Below are positions 6,278 to 14,800 of a DNA stretch of 16,808 bases, piece by piece. The first letter of the stretch is position 1. Each line of letters starts with the position of its first letter. A program made the translations under genes and the position numbers. The stretch lies in contig JAISDP010000142.1 in assembly GCA_031264715.1 (NCBI GenBank), positions 1 through 16,808 of the forward strand, in the 5' to 3' direction. The notes below the pieces were generated by a model. It did not search any database, was not told the origin of the DNA, and saw nothing but the letters and a program-made list of their open reading frames with translations. This DNA comes from Bacteroidales bacterium (GTDB taxonomy: Bacteria; Bacteroidota; Bacteroidia; Bacteroidales; UBA4181).

Positions 6278-7305
6278 TGAACCCGAAGTTTGTTAAGGCC
6301 CTGCAGTTTGTTTTTTTCCTGCTGGTAGGCCTTGTTTTGCTTTATTTTGCATTCCGGGATATCGACTTGGACGAACTGATACTGCAAATCCGCCAGGCTG
6401 ATTACCGATGGGTAGCCTTATCGGTTTTTTTTGCTGTACTTGCATTGGTATTCAGGGCTTTCAGGTGGCGACTGCTTATCGAACCCCTGGGCGAGCATCC
6501 CAAGGTAACCAACATTTTCCACGCCATCAACATTGGCTACCTGGCTAATTTTGTATTTCCCCGTATCGGCGAGATTACGCGCTGCGGTATCCTCAACCGC
6601 ACCGACCATGTCCCCGTCGACCGGCTTTTCGGTACCGTCATCGTCGAACGTATTTTCGACATGCTGATGGCTGTATTGATGCTGTGCTTCATCCTTGTGC
6701 TGCGTTTCGATGTGGTGGAAAATTTTATCATGAAAAACATACTGCAGCCGGTGATCAAAAGGATGCCCGACATGATCAGTATCGGATGGGTGGTCGCGAT
6801 TGTTATCCTGGTGATTATCGCATTTTACGTATTTTACAGGATATTTAGGGCGCAATTGTCGAAAATTGGCGCTTTGCGCAAAATCAGGGACTTGATGTAC
6901 GGTGTGATCAAAGGCATCAAATCGGTATACCGGATAAGGAACTTCGGATTATTCGTGGTATTGAATTTTCTCGTTTTCGGGATGTATTTCATGCAGACCT
7001 ACACGATGTTCTTCGCGCTGAAAAGCACTTCGTCACTGGGACTTGGCGATGCGCTGTTTGTGCTTGTACTCAGTTCGCTGTCATTCGTAATCCCGGTGCA
7101 GGGAGGCATCGGCGCCTACCACTGGACCGTATCCATGGGGTTAACCATTTTCGGACTCACCCGCGAGGAAGGGATGGTATACGCCACCATATCGCACTCG
7201 GTCACTTCCATTGTGCTGATACTGTTGGGCGCCATGTCGATGATTTACGCGTTCTACGGCGACAGGCTCAGGAAGAAGGCGGATGTGAATGAGGATAACG
7301 TATAG
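6277..7305 (+). CDS. Flippase-like membrane protein (LPG_synthase_TM / UPF0104 family)
   Basis: A 342-residue polytopic inner-membrane protein with about eight hydrophobic segments, including about 10-27, 46-63, 118-145, 166-189, 222-243 and several after 250. Family features are the RAFRWRLLIEP loop after the second helix, the INIGYLANFVFPRIGEITR segment, and the VPVQGGIGAYHW-like segment (IPVQGGIGAYHW) before the last helices. These match the membrane part of lysylphosphatidylglycerol synthases and related lipid flippases. No catalytic aminoacyl-transfer domain follows, so lipid or polyprenyl-linked substrate translocation is a family-level guess. The start GTG overlaps the panD stop by one base. 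The gene ends 8 bases from the convergent prenyl synthase gene. Confidence 0.82.
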   Translation: MNPKFVKALQFVFFLLVGLVLLYFAFRDIDLDELILQIRQADYRWVALSVFFAVLALVFRAFRWRLLIEPLGEHPKVTNIFHAINIGYLANFVFPRIGEITRCGILNRTDHVPVDRLFGTVIVERIFDMLMAVLMLCFILVLRFDVVENFIMKNILQPVIKRMPDMISIGWVVAIVILVIIAFYVFYRIFRAQLSKIGALRKIRDLMYGVIKGIKSVYRIRNFGLFVVLNFLVFGMYFMQTYTMFFALKSTSSLGLGDALFVLVLSSLSFVIPVQGGIGAYHWTVSMGLTIFGLTREEGMVYATISHSVTSIVLILLGAMSMIYAFYGDRLRKKADVNEDNV

Positions 7306-7313
7306 CTGCTTTT

Positions 7314-8291
7314 CTACTTTTCCCGCTTCAACAATTTTGCTGCAAATTTTTCCAGGACAATTTTGCGTGATTCATCGGGTACAACTACTTCCCGAAGGTG
7401 CGACATGGCTTGCCGGTAATATCCATCCATCGCTTGTCTCGCGGCATCGCTCACCCCCAAACAGTCATAGATAGCTTTTACGCTATTTATTTTGTCGCCG
7501 GCAGGCATTTTATTATTCAACAACGCGCTCAATTCCGCACGGGTTTTATCATCGGCCTTTTCGAAGGCTGTAAGCAGCAGGTAAGTCTTTTTCCCGCTCA
7601 GGATATCGCCGCCGATAGCTTTTCCAAATACATCCGGGTCGGCATATACATCCAGCCAGTCATCCTGTATCTGGAAAGTAAGTCCAAGCGATATGCCAAA
7701 CCGGTAAAGGGATTCGGCATTTGCAGCATCAGAGCCGCCGCATATAGCGCCTGTCTTGAGACATGCGGCCAGGAGCACGGCAGTCTTGAGCCGGATCATG
7801 TGCAAGTACTCGTTGATAGACACATTGGCGCGCTGTTCGAAATCCATATCATATTGCTGGCCTTCGCATACTTCCAATGCTGTGCGGGTAAACGTGTCGA
7901 GCAGGACAGGCAGGATTTCCGGTTGCGCCTGGCACATGTACCGGTATGCCAGGATCATCATGGCATCGCCCGAGAGGATGGCCGTACTTTCATTCCAGCG
8001 TTTGTGCACCGTAGGACGGTTGCGCCGCACATCGGCATTATCCATAACATCGTCGTGCAGCAGCGTGAAATTGTGGAAAACTTCCAGCGCTATGGCAGGC
8101 ATCAGGGCTTTTTCCATGTCATCAGCAAACAGGTTGCAGGCCATTAGTGCAAGTACGGGACGAACCCGTTTACCACCGGCTGCCATCATATAATCCATCG
8201 GTTCATATAATCCGGCCGGTATTTTACTGCCAATGGCCAATTGCTTCAACTGTTCTTCGATGAGTGAACTGCACTGCTCCAATGTATACAT
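7314..8291 (-). CDS. Short-chain polyprenyl diphosphate synthase
   Basis: A 325-residue all-helical isoprenoid synthase. GGKRVRP (39-45), the first aspartate-rich motif DDVMD (80-84) and the second DDWLD (210-214) are intact and would bind Mg2+ and the allylic diphosphate. Phe75, five residues before the first Asp, is expected to limit chain length. The first motif lacks the two-residue insertion of typical bacterial FPP synthases such as IspA, so geranylgeranyl diphosphate or a similar C15-C20 product is possible; the exact product cannot be read from the sequence. It lies 79 bases downstream of the peroxidase gene on the same strand with no clear promoter of its own, so co-transcription is plausible. 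Confidence 0.9.
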   Translation of the reverse strand: MYTLEQCSSLIEEQLKQLAIGSKIPAGLYEPMDYMMAAGGKRVRPVLALMACNLFADDMEKALMPAIALEVFHNFTLLHDDVMDNADVRRNRPTVHKRWNESTAILSGDAMMILAYRYMCQAQPEILPVLLDTFTRTALEVCEGQQYDMDFEQRANVSINEYLHMIRLKTAVLLAACLKTGAICGGSDAANAESLYRFGISLGLTFQIQDDWLDVYADPDVFGKAIGGDILSGKKTYLLLTAFEKADDKTRAELSALLNNKMPAGDKINSVKAIYDCLGVSDAARQAMDGYYRQAMSHLREVVVPDESRKIVLEKFAAKLLKREK

Positions 8292-8370
8292 AAAGAATCC
8301 GCTTTTTATTTTTTTGATTTGCTGTTACAGCCCGCCGCCGTCAGGGTGAGAACGCCGCAGCCATAGCCCG

Positions 8371-8940
8371 TCATTTATTCTCGACCATTTTTGTAATATC
8401 CTCACTGAGTGGTTTGATCGCCGAAGGGTAGAATTCCAGCAGGTTACCTTTTTCGTCCACTAAATACTTGCAGAAATTCCAGCCGGGTTCCTGAGTGTTC
8501 CATCCGTTTTTGTCTTTATCGGTAAGCCATTGGTACACCACATTTTTCGCCTCTTCCTTCACATTCGATTTCTCCATCATCAGAAAGGTGACGCCGTAAT
8601 TTTCCCGGCAAAAGCCGGCGATTTCTTCGTTGGTGCCAGGCTCCTGCTTGCCAAAATCGTTGGAAGGAAATCCAATAACTACCAGGCGACCCTTATATTG
8701 CTCCGAAAGTTTTTGCAAATCGGCATATTGCGGGGTATAACCGCATTTCGAAGCCGTATTGACAAGCAAAACCTTCTTCCCTTTAAAATCCGAGAATTTT
8801 ACTTTTTTACCATCCAGCGATGTAAAACTTAACTTGTAGAAACTTGTTTTTGCCTTCTTGTCCTGGGCGTTGGATTTGACGGATGTTCCGAAAAACAGGA
8901 AGGAAAACAGACAAATGGAAAATAACGTTATGGATTTCAT
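8371..8940 (-). CDS. Secreted glutathione peroxidase-family thiol peroxidase
   Basis: A 189-residue protein with an N-terminal signal peptide (basic start, hydrophobic 5-18, cleavage near NAQ at 24-26), so it acts outside the inner membrane. The peroxidatic Cys66 is in NTASKCGYTP, Gln99 in FGKQEP, and Trp154-Asn155 in GWNFCKYL, completing the Cys/Gln/Trp/Asn tetrad. The active residue is Cys, not selenocysteine. Cys111 in FCRENYGVTF is the candidate resolving cysteine of thioredoxin-dependent members; Cys157 in WNFCK is unusual. The ATG at 8940 is chosen. An in-frame TTG at 8991 would add 17 residues but is part of the -7 promoter box and would bury the signal peptide. Confidence 0.9.
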   Translation of the reverse strand: MKSITLFSICLFSFLFFGTSVKSNAQDKKAKTSFYKLSFTSLDGKKVKFSDFKGKKVLLVNTASKCGYTPQYADLQKLSEQYKGRLVVIGFPSNDFGKQEPGTNEEIAGFCRENYGVTFLMMEKSNVKEEAKNVVYQWLTDKDKNGWNTQEPGWNFCKYLVDEKGNLLEFYPSAIKPLSEDITKMVENK

Positions 8941-8988
8941 GATGTTTTTGATTTTTATGTTGAACAATGAATGATTATTAATTACGGA

Positions 8989-9018
8989 CAAAGGTAATTT
9001 TTAAATAAAAAACTGCAA
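8989..9018 (-). promoter_or_regulatory. Promoter of the peroxidase gene
   Basis: On the minus strand TTG (9018-9016) is followed after 19 bases by TACCTTTG (8996-8989), an excellent -33/-7 pair for the Bacteroidetes primary sigma factor. Transcription would begin about 40 bases before the ATG. Confidence 0.65.
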
Positions 9019-9068
9019 TTGTTCATAATTCATAAATTTTGTTAAATCCGCCTGTCCGAATTTTTCAT

Positions 9069-9076
9069 TAGCTTTG
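9069..9076 (+). promoter_or_regulatory. -7 box for the LysM gene
   Basis: TAGCTTTG matches TAnnTTTG, 27 bases before the ATG at 9104. It is divergent from the peroxidase promoter. The TTG inside the box is in frame with the gene but should not be used as a start. Confidence 0.6.
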
Positions 9077-9103
9077 CGCGATAAACCGAAATACGTCACA
9101 AGA

Positions 9104-11086
9104 ATGAATTTATTGCGCGTCCTTATCCTCTTCCTGATATGTGTATCCGTTGCGCCGCCTGCCCGGGCGCAGGTTACGGTCGTCCCGTCGAAAAAAAAAG
9201 TTGTGGTCGACGGGAAAAGTTTTTACCTGCACACAGTGAAACAGGGCGAGACCCTCTATTCCATCGGTAAAGCATATAACGTACTGCAAAAGGATATTGT
9301 ATTCAATAATCCCGATGCATTCGAAGGCATCAAGATAGGCCAGGAACTGAAAATCCCCGTCAAAGCGGAAGAAGCGCCGGCAGGAAGCCAACTGGAGTCG
9401 GCGCTGTTCATCTACCACATTACCGAAAAGGGGCAAACCGCTTACTGGCTCACGCAACATTACAACATCAGCCGGGACGAGCTGGTCAAGTATAACCCCG
9501 AGCTGGAACACTCGCCGCTACAGGCCGGACAGGTGATTACCATCCCTAAAAAGACCAATGGCGCGGCACAACCGTCCAAGCCGAAAACAGGACATGCCGT
9601 GCATACGGTGAAACGCAAAGAGACGCTTTTCTCCATTGCCAAAAGTTACCATGTCGATTTGAACGAGGTGCTTGAGATCAACCCGGAAATCGACGCCAAC
9701 GACCCCAAGCTGAAAATCGGGCAACAAATTAAAATCCCCCTGACGGATGCCGTGCCCATCAATCTGCCGGTTGAAACATCGAAAACCGACACGGTGATCA
9801 TTCGGCAGGACATGCAAATACCCGCCAACGACAGCTTACAGGATGCCGGCGCGCCTGCGGCCATTGACGATGCACCTGATTGCGCCGAAACTGCGCAGGA
9901 CGAATTTCGCATTGCCATGATGCTGCCGCTGTTCCTGGCGGATAATTCGCCGGCTTCGGCTCCCGACTCGTCGATGGTGAAAGACAGCGAAGGCCGGTTC
10001 CAATACAGGGACGGACGCTACTGGATTCATCCGCGTTCGGCCAATGCGCTCGAATTTTACGAAGGCGCCCTGCTGGCCATCGACTCGTTGAAGAAACAGG
10101 GCCTCAATGCCAAGGTATTCGTATTCGACACCATGCGCGATACTGTAAAGATGGCACAATTGTTGAGAAGCCCGGCAATGAAGGATATGGATCTGATCAT
10201 CGGCCCGTTCGGTACGGACATGGTGAACCAGGTGAGGTCATTTGCCGGCGAAAACCGGATTTATTACGTATCGCCGACCGCTATTAACGCAGCATCCCTG
10301 AAAAACAACCCGTACCTGGTGCAGGTCAATGCCGGCGAAATCAATGCGATTAACCCGGTGGTCGATTACCTCTCGAAACAGACGGACATACATGTAACGC
10401 TGATCGGCAACAATTCGGAGACCGACCAGGCGCTGTTCAGCGCATATCAAAACAAACTGGGAACAGTGTTTGCCGACAGCAGTTTTACGGTGCACCGGAT
10501 GCGCCTCGACAGCCTGCAACAGCCCGGCCATTACCTGAAAAAGAAGCGGATGAATGTAGTCATTATCCCGTCGGCCGACGAGGCTTTTGTGAACGCAGTT
10601 ACCGGCCAGCTCCATACTTCGTCGCACAGTTTCCGCATCAACCTCTATGGGCTGGCAGGCTGGACGAAATTCGTGAATCTCGATCCGGAATACCTGCACA
10701 CGCTGGAGTTCCGTTATGCTACGGCTTTTTACGTTGATTACAACAAGCCGGAGGTGCAAAGGTTCCTGCAGCAATTCCGCAAAATGTATGATACGGAACC
10801 AACCATGCTCACCGGCTATGGCGGCATTTCGTCATATGCATATCAGTTTGCCTTTTTAGGATATGACATTACCTGCTATTTCGGAACAGCCGTGCGGAAG
10901 TACGGCAAGGACTTCGGACGCTGTATGCCGGCTTTCAGGCTACCCATGCTCCAGTCCGATTTCCATTTCGAAAAAGTCGATCCTTTCAGCGGATACAAAA
11001 ATACGCATCTGGATATCTACAAATACGGCAAGGATTATACAATAACGAAGGAAAACCTGGAAATAACGAAGGAAAACCTAGAATAG
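9104..11086 (+). CDS. Secreted protein with three LysM repeats and a periplasmic-binding-like domain
   Basis: A 660-residue exported protein. A signal peptide covers residues 1-22 (hydrophobic 3-17, cleavage after ARA). Three LysM modules at about 41-85, 102-148 and 165-212 should bind peptidoglycan; each starts with a YxVxxGET-like segment and ends in an IGQxLKIP-like one. After a low-complexity linker (about 213-267), residues 268 to about 645 resemble the type I periplasmic-binding fold of branched-chain amino acid receptors (FRIAMMLPLF, ALEFYEGALLAIDSL, DLIIGPFG, VSPTAI). This architecture is common in Bacteroidetes and its ligand is unknown. The last 14 residues are a duplicated ITKENLE encoded by a 21-base tandem repeat. 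The ATG at 9104 is preferred because upstream codons overlap the -7 box and would spoil the signal peptide. Confidence 0.88.
   Translation: MNLLRVLILFLICVSVAPPARAQVTVVPSKKKVVVDGKSFYLHTVKQGETLYSIGKAYNVLQKDIVFNNPDAFEGIKIGQELKIPVKAEEAPAGSQLESALFIYHITEKGQTAYWLTQHYNISRDELVKYNPELEHSPLQAGQVITIPKKTNGAAQPSKPKTGHAVHTVKRKETLFSIAKSYHVDLNEVLEINPEIDANDPKLKIGQQIKIPLTDAVPINLPVETSKTDTVIIRQDMQIPANDSLQDAGAPAAIDDAPDCAETAQDEFRIAMMLPLFLADNSPASAPDSSMVKDSEGRFQYRDGRYWIHPRSANALEFYEGALLAIDSLKKQGLNAKVFVFDTMRDTVKMAQLLRSPAMKDMDLIIGPFGTDMVNQVRSFAGENRIYYVSPTAINAASLKNNPYLVQVNAGEINAINPVVDYLSKQTDIHVTLIGNNSETDQALFSAYQNKLGTVFADSSFTVHRMRLDSLQQPGHYLKKKRMNVVIIPSADEAFVNAVTGQLHTSSHSFRINLYGLAGWTKFVNLDPEYLHTLEFRYATAFYVDYNKPEVQRFLQQFRKMYDTEPTMLTGYGGISSYAYQFAFLGYDITCYFGTAVRKYGKDFGRCMPAFRLPMLQSDFHFEKVDPFSGYKNTHLDIYKYGKDYTITKENLEITKENLE
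11042..11083 (+). repeat. 21-base tandem duplication at the end of the LysM gene
   Basis: Units 11042-11062 and 11063-11083 differ at one base (CTG against CTA) and are in frame, giving ITKENLE twice just before the stop codon. Confidence 0.9.
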
Positions 11087-11309
11087 CAAAGTGATGCTTT
11101 TCCCACAAAACCGCGCGGCTCGCAGTAAATAAACATTCAATGCCTTTGCGTCCCTGAGAAGGGATACATGATAATTATATCGTGCGCGGAATATTTTTTC
11201 GACAATGCAACCGCGCGGCCATTTATGGTATCGGGACTTATCCGCGAGTTGACCGTTGCGTTAAAGACCGGAACACCCGGATGTTGTAAAAGATGTGTTT
11301 AGACGACAG

Positions 11310-11346
11310 CCGTTGATAATAAACAGCGATAGATAACAATCAACGG
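11310..11346. repeat. Inverted repeat before the 22-base array
   Basis: CCGTTGAT (11310-11317) and ATCAACGG (11339-11346) are perfect inverted copies with a 21-base spacer. A related GATAATCAAC sequence follows the array at about 11470. Confidence 0.6.
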
Positions 11347-11354
11347 TCAAAAAT

Positions 11355-11458
11355 AAAACTCCCGGTGTTTCTATCCAAAACTCCCAGTGTTTTTACCCAA
11401 AACTCCCAGTGTTTTTACCTAAAACTCCCAGTGTTTTTATCCAAAACTCCCAGTGTTT
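11355..11458 (+). repeat. 22-base tandem array, five units
   Basis: Units begin at 11355, 11377, 11399, 11421 and 11443; the last is cut after 16 bases. The core AAAACTCCCAGTGTTT is exact in units 2-5 and differs by one base in unit 1. Each unit contains AAAAC and GTTTT arms. There are no spacers between units, so it is not a CRISPR array. The 22-base period places units on nearly the same face of the helix. Confidence 0.92.
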
Positions 11459-11539
11459 CAAAACAAGGTGATAATCAACAGTTAAAGTCGTACCTTACAA
11501 ATGGAATTTGAACTACATTCAGGTGGATTTCGCAAGTCA

Positions 11540-11579
11540 GTTCTGTTTAAAAAATATCGCCAGTTGTAAAAAACAGAAC
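11540..11579. repeat. Inverted repeat in the leader
   Basis: GTTCTGTTT (11540-11548) and AAACAGAAC (11571-11579) form a perfect 9-base stem with a 22-base loop. It could be an operator or a leader RNA stem. Confidence 0.5.
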
Positions 11580-11666
11580 ATTCATCAAAAAAAACAGCCG
11601 TTTTATGTAAATAATTCACCGTAAACTTTTTTTTTTACTATCTTGCGCAAAATTTTTTAGGCTATA

Positions 11667-11771
11667 ATGAATTGTATGGGTAAAATGGAGAAATGCGCGG
11701 TATCAGTTTGCATTTATGACTTGAAAAGTCATCATTTGAGGATTCTGAATTATCCGCACAAAACGTTATAG
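11667..11771 (+). CDS. Possible 34-codon small ORF upstream of the fusion gene
   Basis: ATG to TAG, 34 residues with Cys at 3, 10 and 15 and His at 22, 23 and 31, ending 33 bases before the fusion gene start. An ATGACT/AGTCAT hairpin (11716-11732) lies inside it. It could be a leader peptide or chance; no family is recognised. Confidence 0.2.
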   Translation: MNCMGKMEKCAVSVCIYDLKSHHLRILNYPHKTL

Positions 11772-11804
11772 AACCATTTTTCAGTTGATATATATTAGAT
11801 TAGC

Positions 11805-14800
11805 ATGAGGTTTTTCAGGCAACATTATAAAATAATACTGATATGCTCAGTATTGCCGGCTGTAATTATGTATTATGCCTCTTTGGTATTTTTTTCTTCG
11901 AAATACAAATCGAGCGCTTTAATTTACGTGTCCAAACCGTCCGGCATATTTGTGCCGCAATCCATGAAAGAGAATGCGGGTTTGGAATTTCCGGCCATCA
12001 CGGTGGACAATGTGGTACAACTGATCAACGATCAGGAACTTCAAAAAAAGGTAGGCTTGAAATTATTAGCGACACATTTGACCTTACCCAAAGTTGATCC
12101 CGAGATTATTTCCGCCAAAAATTTCAATGCATTACATAAATCCGTTCCATCCGATATTTTGGCTTTGACAGGCGAAACAGACAGCATTACTTATCTGAAT
12201 TTAATGTCGCAAGCCGATGAGCATCCGTTTCTCATCAAAATGATTCATCATCCCGATGTGCCATACTACGGCAGTACGGCCATATCGTCCGTATCCGTCG
12301 ACAGAGTTGGAATCAGCGATATCATTACCATGCTTTATATATCGGATGATCCCGGAATAGGCCGGCAAACATTAGATATTATCCTGGATTTGTGCAAACG
12401 CCATTTCGAAATCCTGAACACAGACAAGGCCAACGTTATCATTGCCTTTTGTGAAAACCTGTTTCAAAATGCCAAAGACGAACTGCAGCTATCAACGGAA
12501 AAACTGCAAAGCGATATTCATACGGGAATTGCGCAGCAACGCGAAGGCATTCTGAATCGGCTAATTGCCGAGCGCGAAAAAATATCGGTATCGGAAAACT
12601 CAATAAAAGCTATTGAGCATCAAATCAACATGCAGAATTTAGCCGAAAGGGATCAGAATATTAATAGTAAATTGAAGTATCTGAACGGTTTGTATCATCT
12701 TGCGGTAAATGATTCCGTATCCTTGCTGCCACAAATCAATCAGGCGCATCTGGATTTGAAAAACGGAATAACAGCGATTATTCTGCCTTTATCGGGCGAC
12801 AGGGAAACAAAAAACAAAGCTATCGAAAACTATTACAATGCCTTGATAACCTTGCAACAGAGCAAAGTGCAGGCGGCAGCGCTGGAAGACCGGCGAAAAG
12901 CTTTATACGGTTCTGCAAAATTAACGCCAAATGAACTGGAGGAAATTGAAACCTGCGATCAAAAATACTTATTTGCGCTGGACGAACTGAAAAAAAGTAA
13001 AAGCTTTCAACAAAACCTTAGCGCCGTATCTCCAATACAAGTCATAGAAAAGCCCGATTATCAGGCAATAAACAGATATCAGACCCTGATGTATGTGTTA
13101 TTGGCAGGCATGCTCGGATTTATTATCTCTTTCGCACTGATGGCGCTGAAAGCAGTTTTCAACAGGAAACTCAACACACCCGGTGAAACCATACGGAAAA
13201 CAGGATTGAAAGTGGCAGGCATCATTCCTAATGAAGGAAAAATTAAATCGTATGGAAACTCCAATCACATCAAAAATATTTTGATGTACCACATGTTATG
13301 GAATTTCTTCCAATCCGACCAAAAGCAGCGCAAAATCATGGTAACCAGCATTTATCCCGGAGATGGGAAAACATTTGTTTGTGATATGTTGAGCGATTGG
13401 CTGATGACTAAAGGTTTGAAATGCAAGGTCGTATCGCCGTTTCTCGATAATGGCGTCTGGAGGGTGAAGTCTTACAACATGGTTGGAGCCAAATTAGACC
13501 CCTTTAAAGCATTTGCCGATGTTGATGTAGTAATCATGAAATTCCCGCCTCTGGCTACAGGAGATTATCCGGTAGAAGTAACCGGGCATTTCAACTCAAC
13601 GTTCCTTGTGTGCAAAGCCGACAAAGGATGGCTGTCTTCCGAGAAAAGAATATTGAATGCCTTTATGGGGCGTTCAAAACATATTCCGCAAGTCATCCTG
13701 AATAATGTCGAGATGGATGTTGTCAAAAGCATGCTGGGAAAAATCAATGTTGTAAAAACCTACCATGCTCCTGAGAAAAGGAGTTCGCAACGTGCAATTA
13801 CGCGAAAGCACAAACTTGTCAACGGTAAGGAATATGCGCAGCAAATTGTGAAATCCATGCCGAATTTGGGCGTTATTCTGGATAAGAACCGGCAGATTGT
13901 GTATGCAAACGAAGCCATTACGTCACTGCTGGGATTGGGTACGATGGACAAAACTTTGGGATTGCGCCCCGGCGAACTTGTATCGTGCATATATTCGGAT
14001 ATGACGGAAGGCGGTTGCGGTACTTCAAGAGCGTGCCGTAACTGCGGCGCGGTCAACACCATCATGAAGTGTATCAAATCGCACAATCAGGAAAATGGAG
14101 AATGCCATATCAATTCACTTGTCGACGGACAATTAACGTCATTCGATTTCAAAATTTCGTGCGCTCCGCTTGAAATAAACGGCGATTTTTTTGTGGTTAC
14201 CAATCTGGCCGATATTAAGGGCAGCGAAGAAAAACGAAAAGAATTTCTGAATAAGACCGTCTTCGGCTCAGGTTCAAACAGCGACATTTCAGTTCTGGGT
14301 AACCTGGTTGAAAAGGTAGATGAGTCAGGGCAACTGGATAACCTGCTTGACACATTGAAACAAACAGGTTCCTCTCCATTTGCGGATGAGTTTATAGAAC
14401 ACCAGCGACTGGTTGACGCCAAAAACGGCGTACTGAAAATGCAGCTTACTTCAGTCAACGCGTTCAATATTTTAGACGACGCTGTTCGTGCAGTTCGGAC
14501 GCAAAAGATATCGCAGGGTAAGAAAATTGCGCTGGCGCCTCCATTTCCCGAAATAACTTTAACGACAGACGTTGACATACTGGCGCAGATTTTACGCAGT
14601 ATGCTGATAAATGCAGTAAGCATGGTTTCTGACGGAGATATTGTGTATGCCGGATATGAAGGGACAAAATATGCGCTTTCATTTTATGTATTCAATACGG
14701 GGGTAATACCGGAACACCTGCAAAACAATGTGTTCCAAAAGAAGTTTACCGGCATAAAACTTTTGGGCGAACAAGTCCTGAATGGTTATGTGGGTTATGA

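Larger units (their letters stand above)
11087..11804. other. 718-base intergenic leader of the polysaccharide locus
   Basis: No gene of normal size is present. From left to right it holds two copies of AACCGCGCGGC exactly 100 bases apart (11109 and 11209), a 44-codon open frame (11168-11302), inverted octamers CCGTTGAT/ATCAACGG, a five-unit 22-base tandem array, and an inverted repeat GTTCTGTTT/AAACAGAAC. A 34-codon open frame with an internal hairpin then ends 33 bases before the fusion gene. The density of repeats suggests regulatory function. No clear TAnnTTTG box is seen close to the next gene. Confidence 0.6.

Noticed and set aside
7398..8147. 249-codon plus-strand frame opposite the prenyl synthase
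   Set aside because: Both aspartate-rich motifs are on the minus strand; this frame is antisense to them and has no family features.
11310..11346. Invertible promoter as in Bacteroides capsule loci
   Set aside because: The arms are only 8 bases and enclose 21 bases without a recognisable promoter; no recombinase gene is in the window.
11355..11458. CRISPR array
   Set aside because: The 22-base units abut with no spacers, and no cas genes are nearby.
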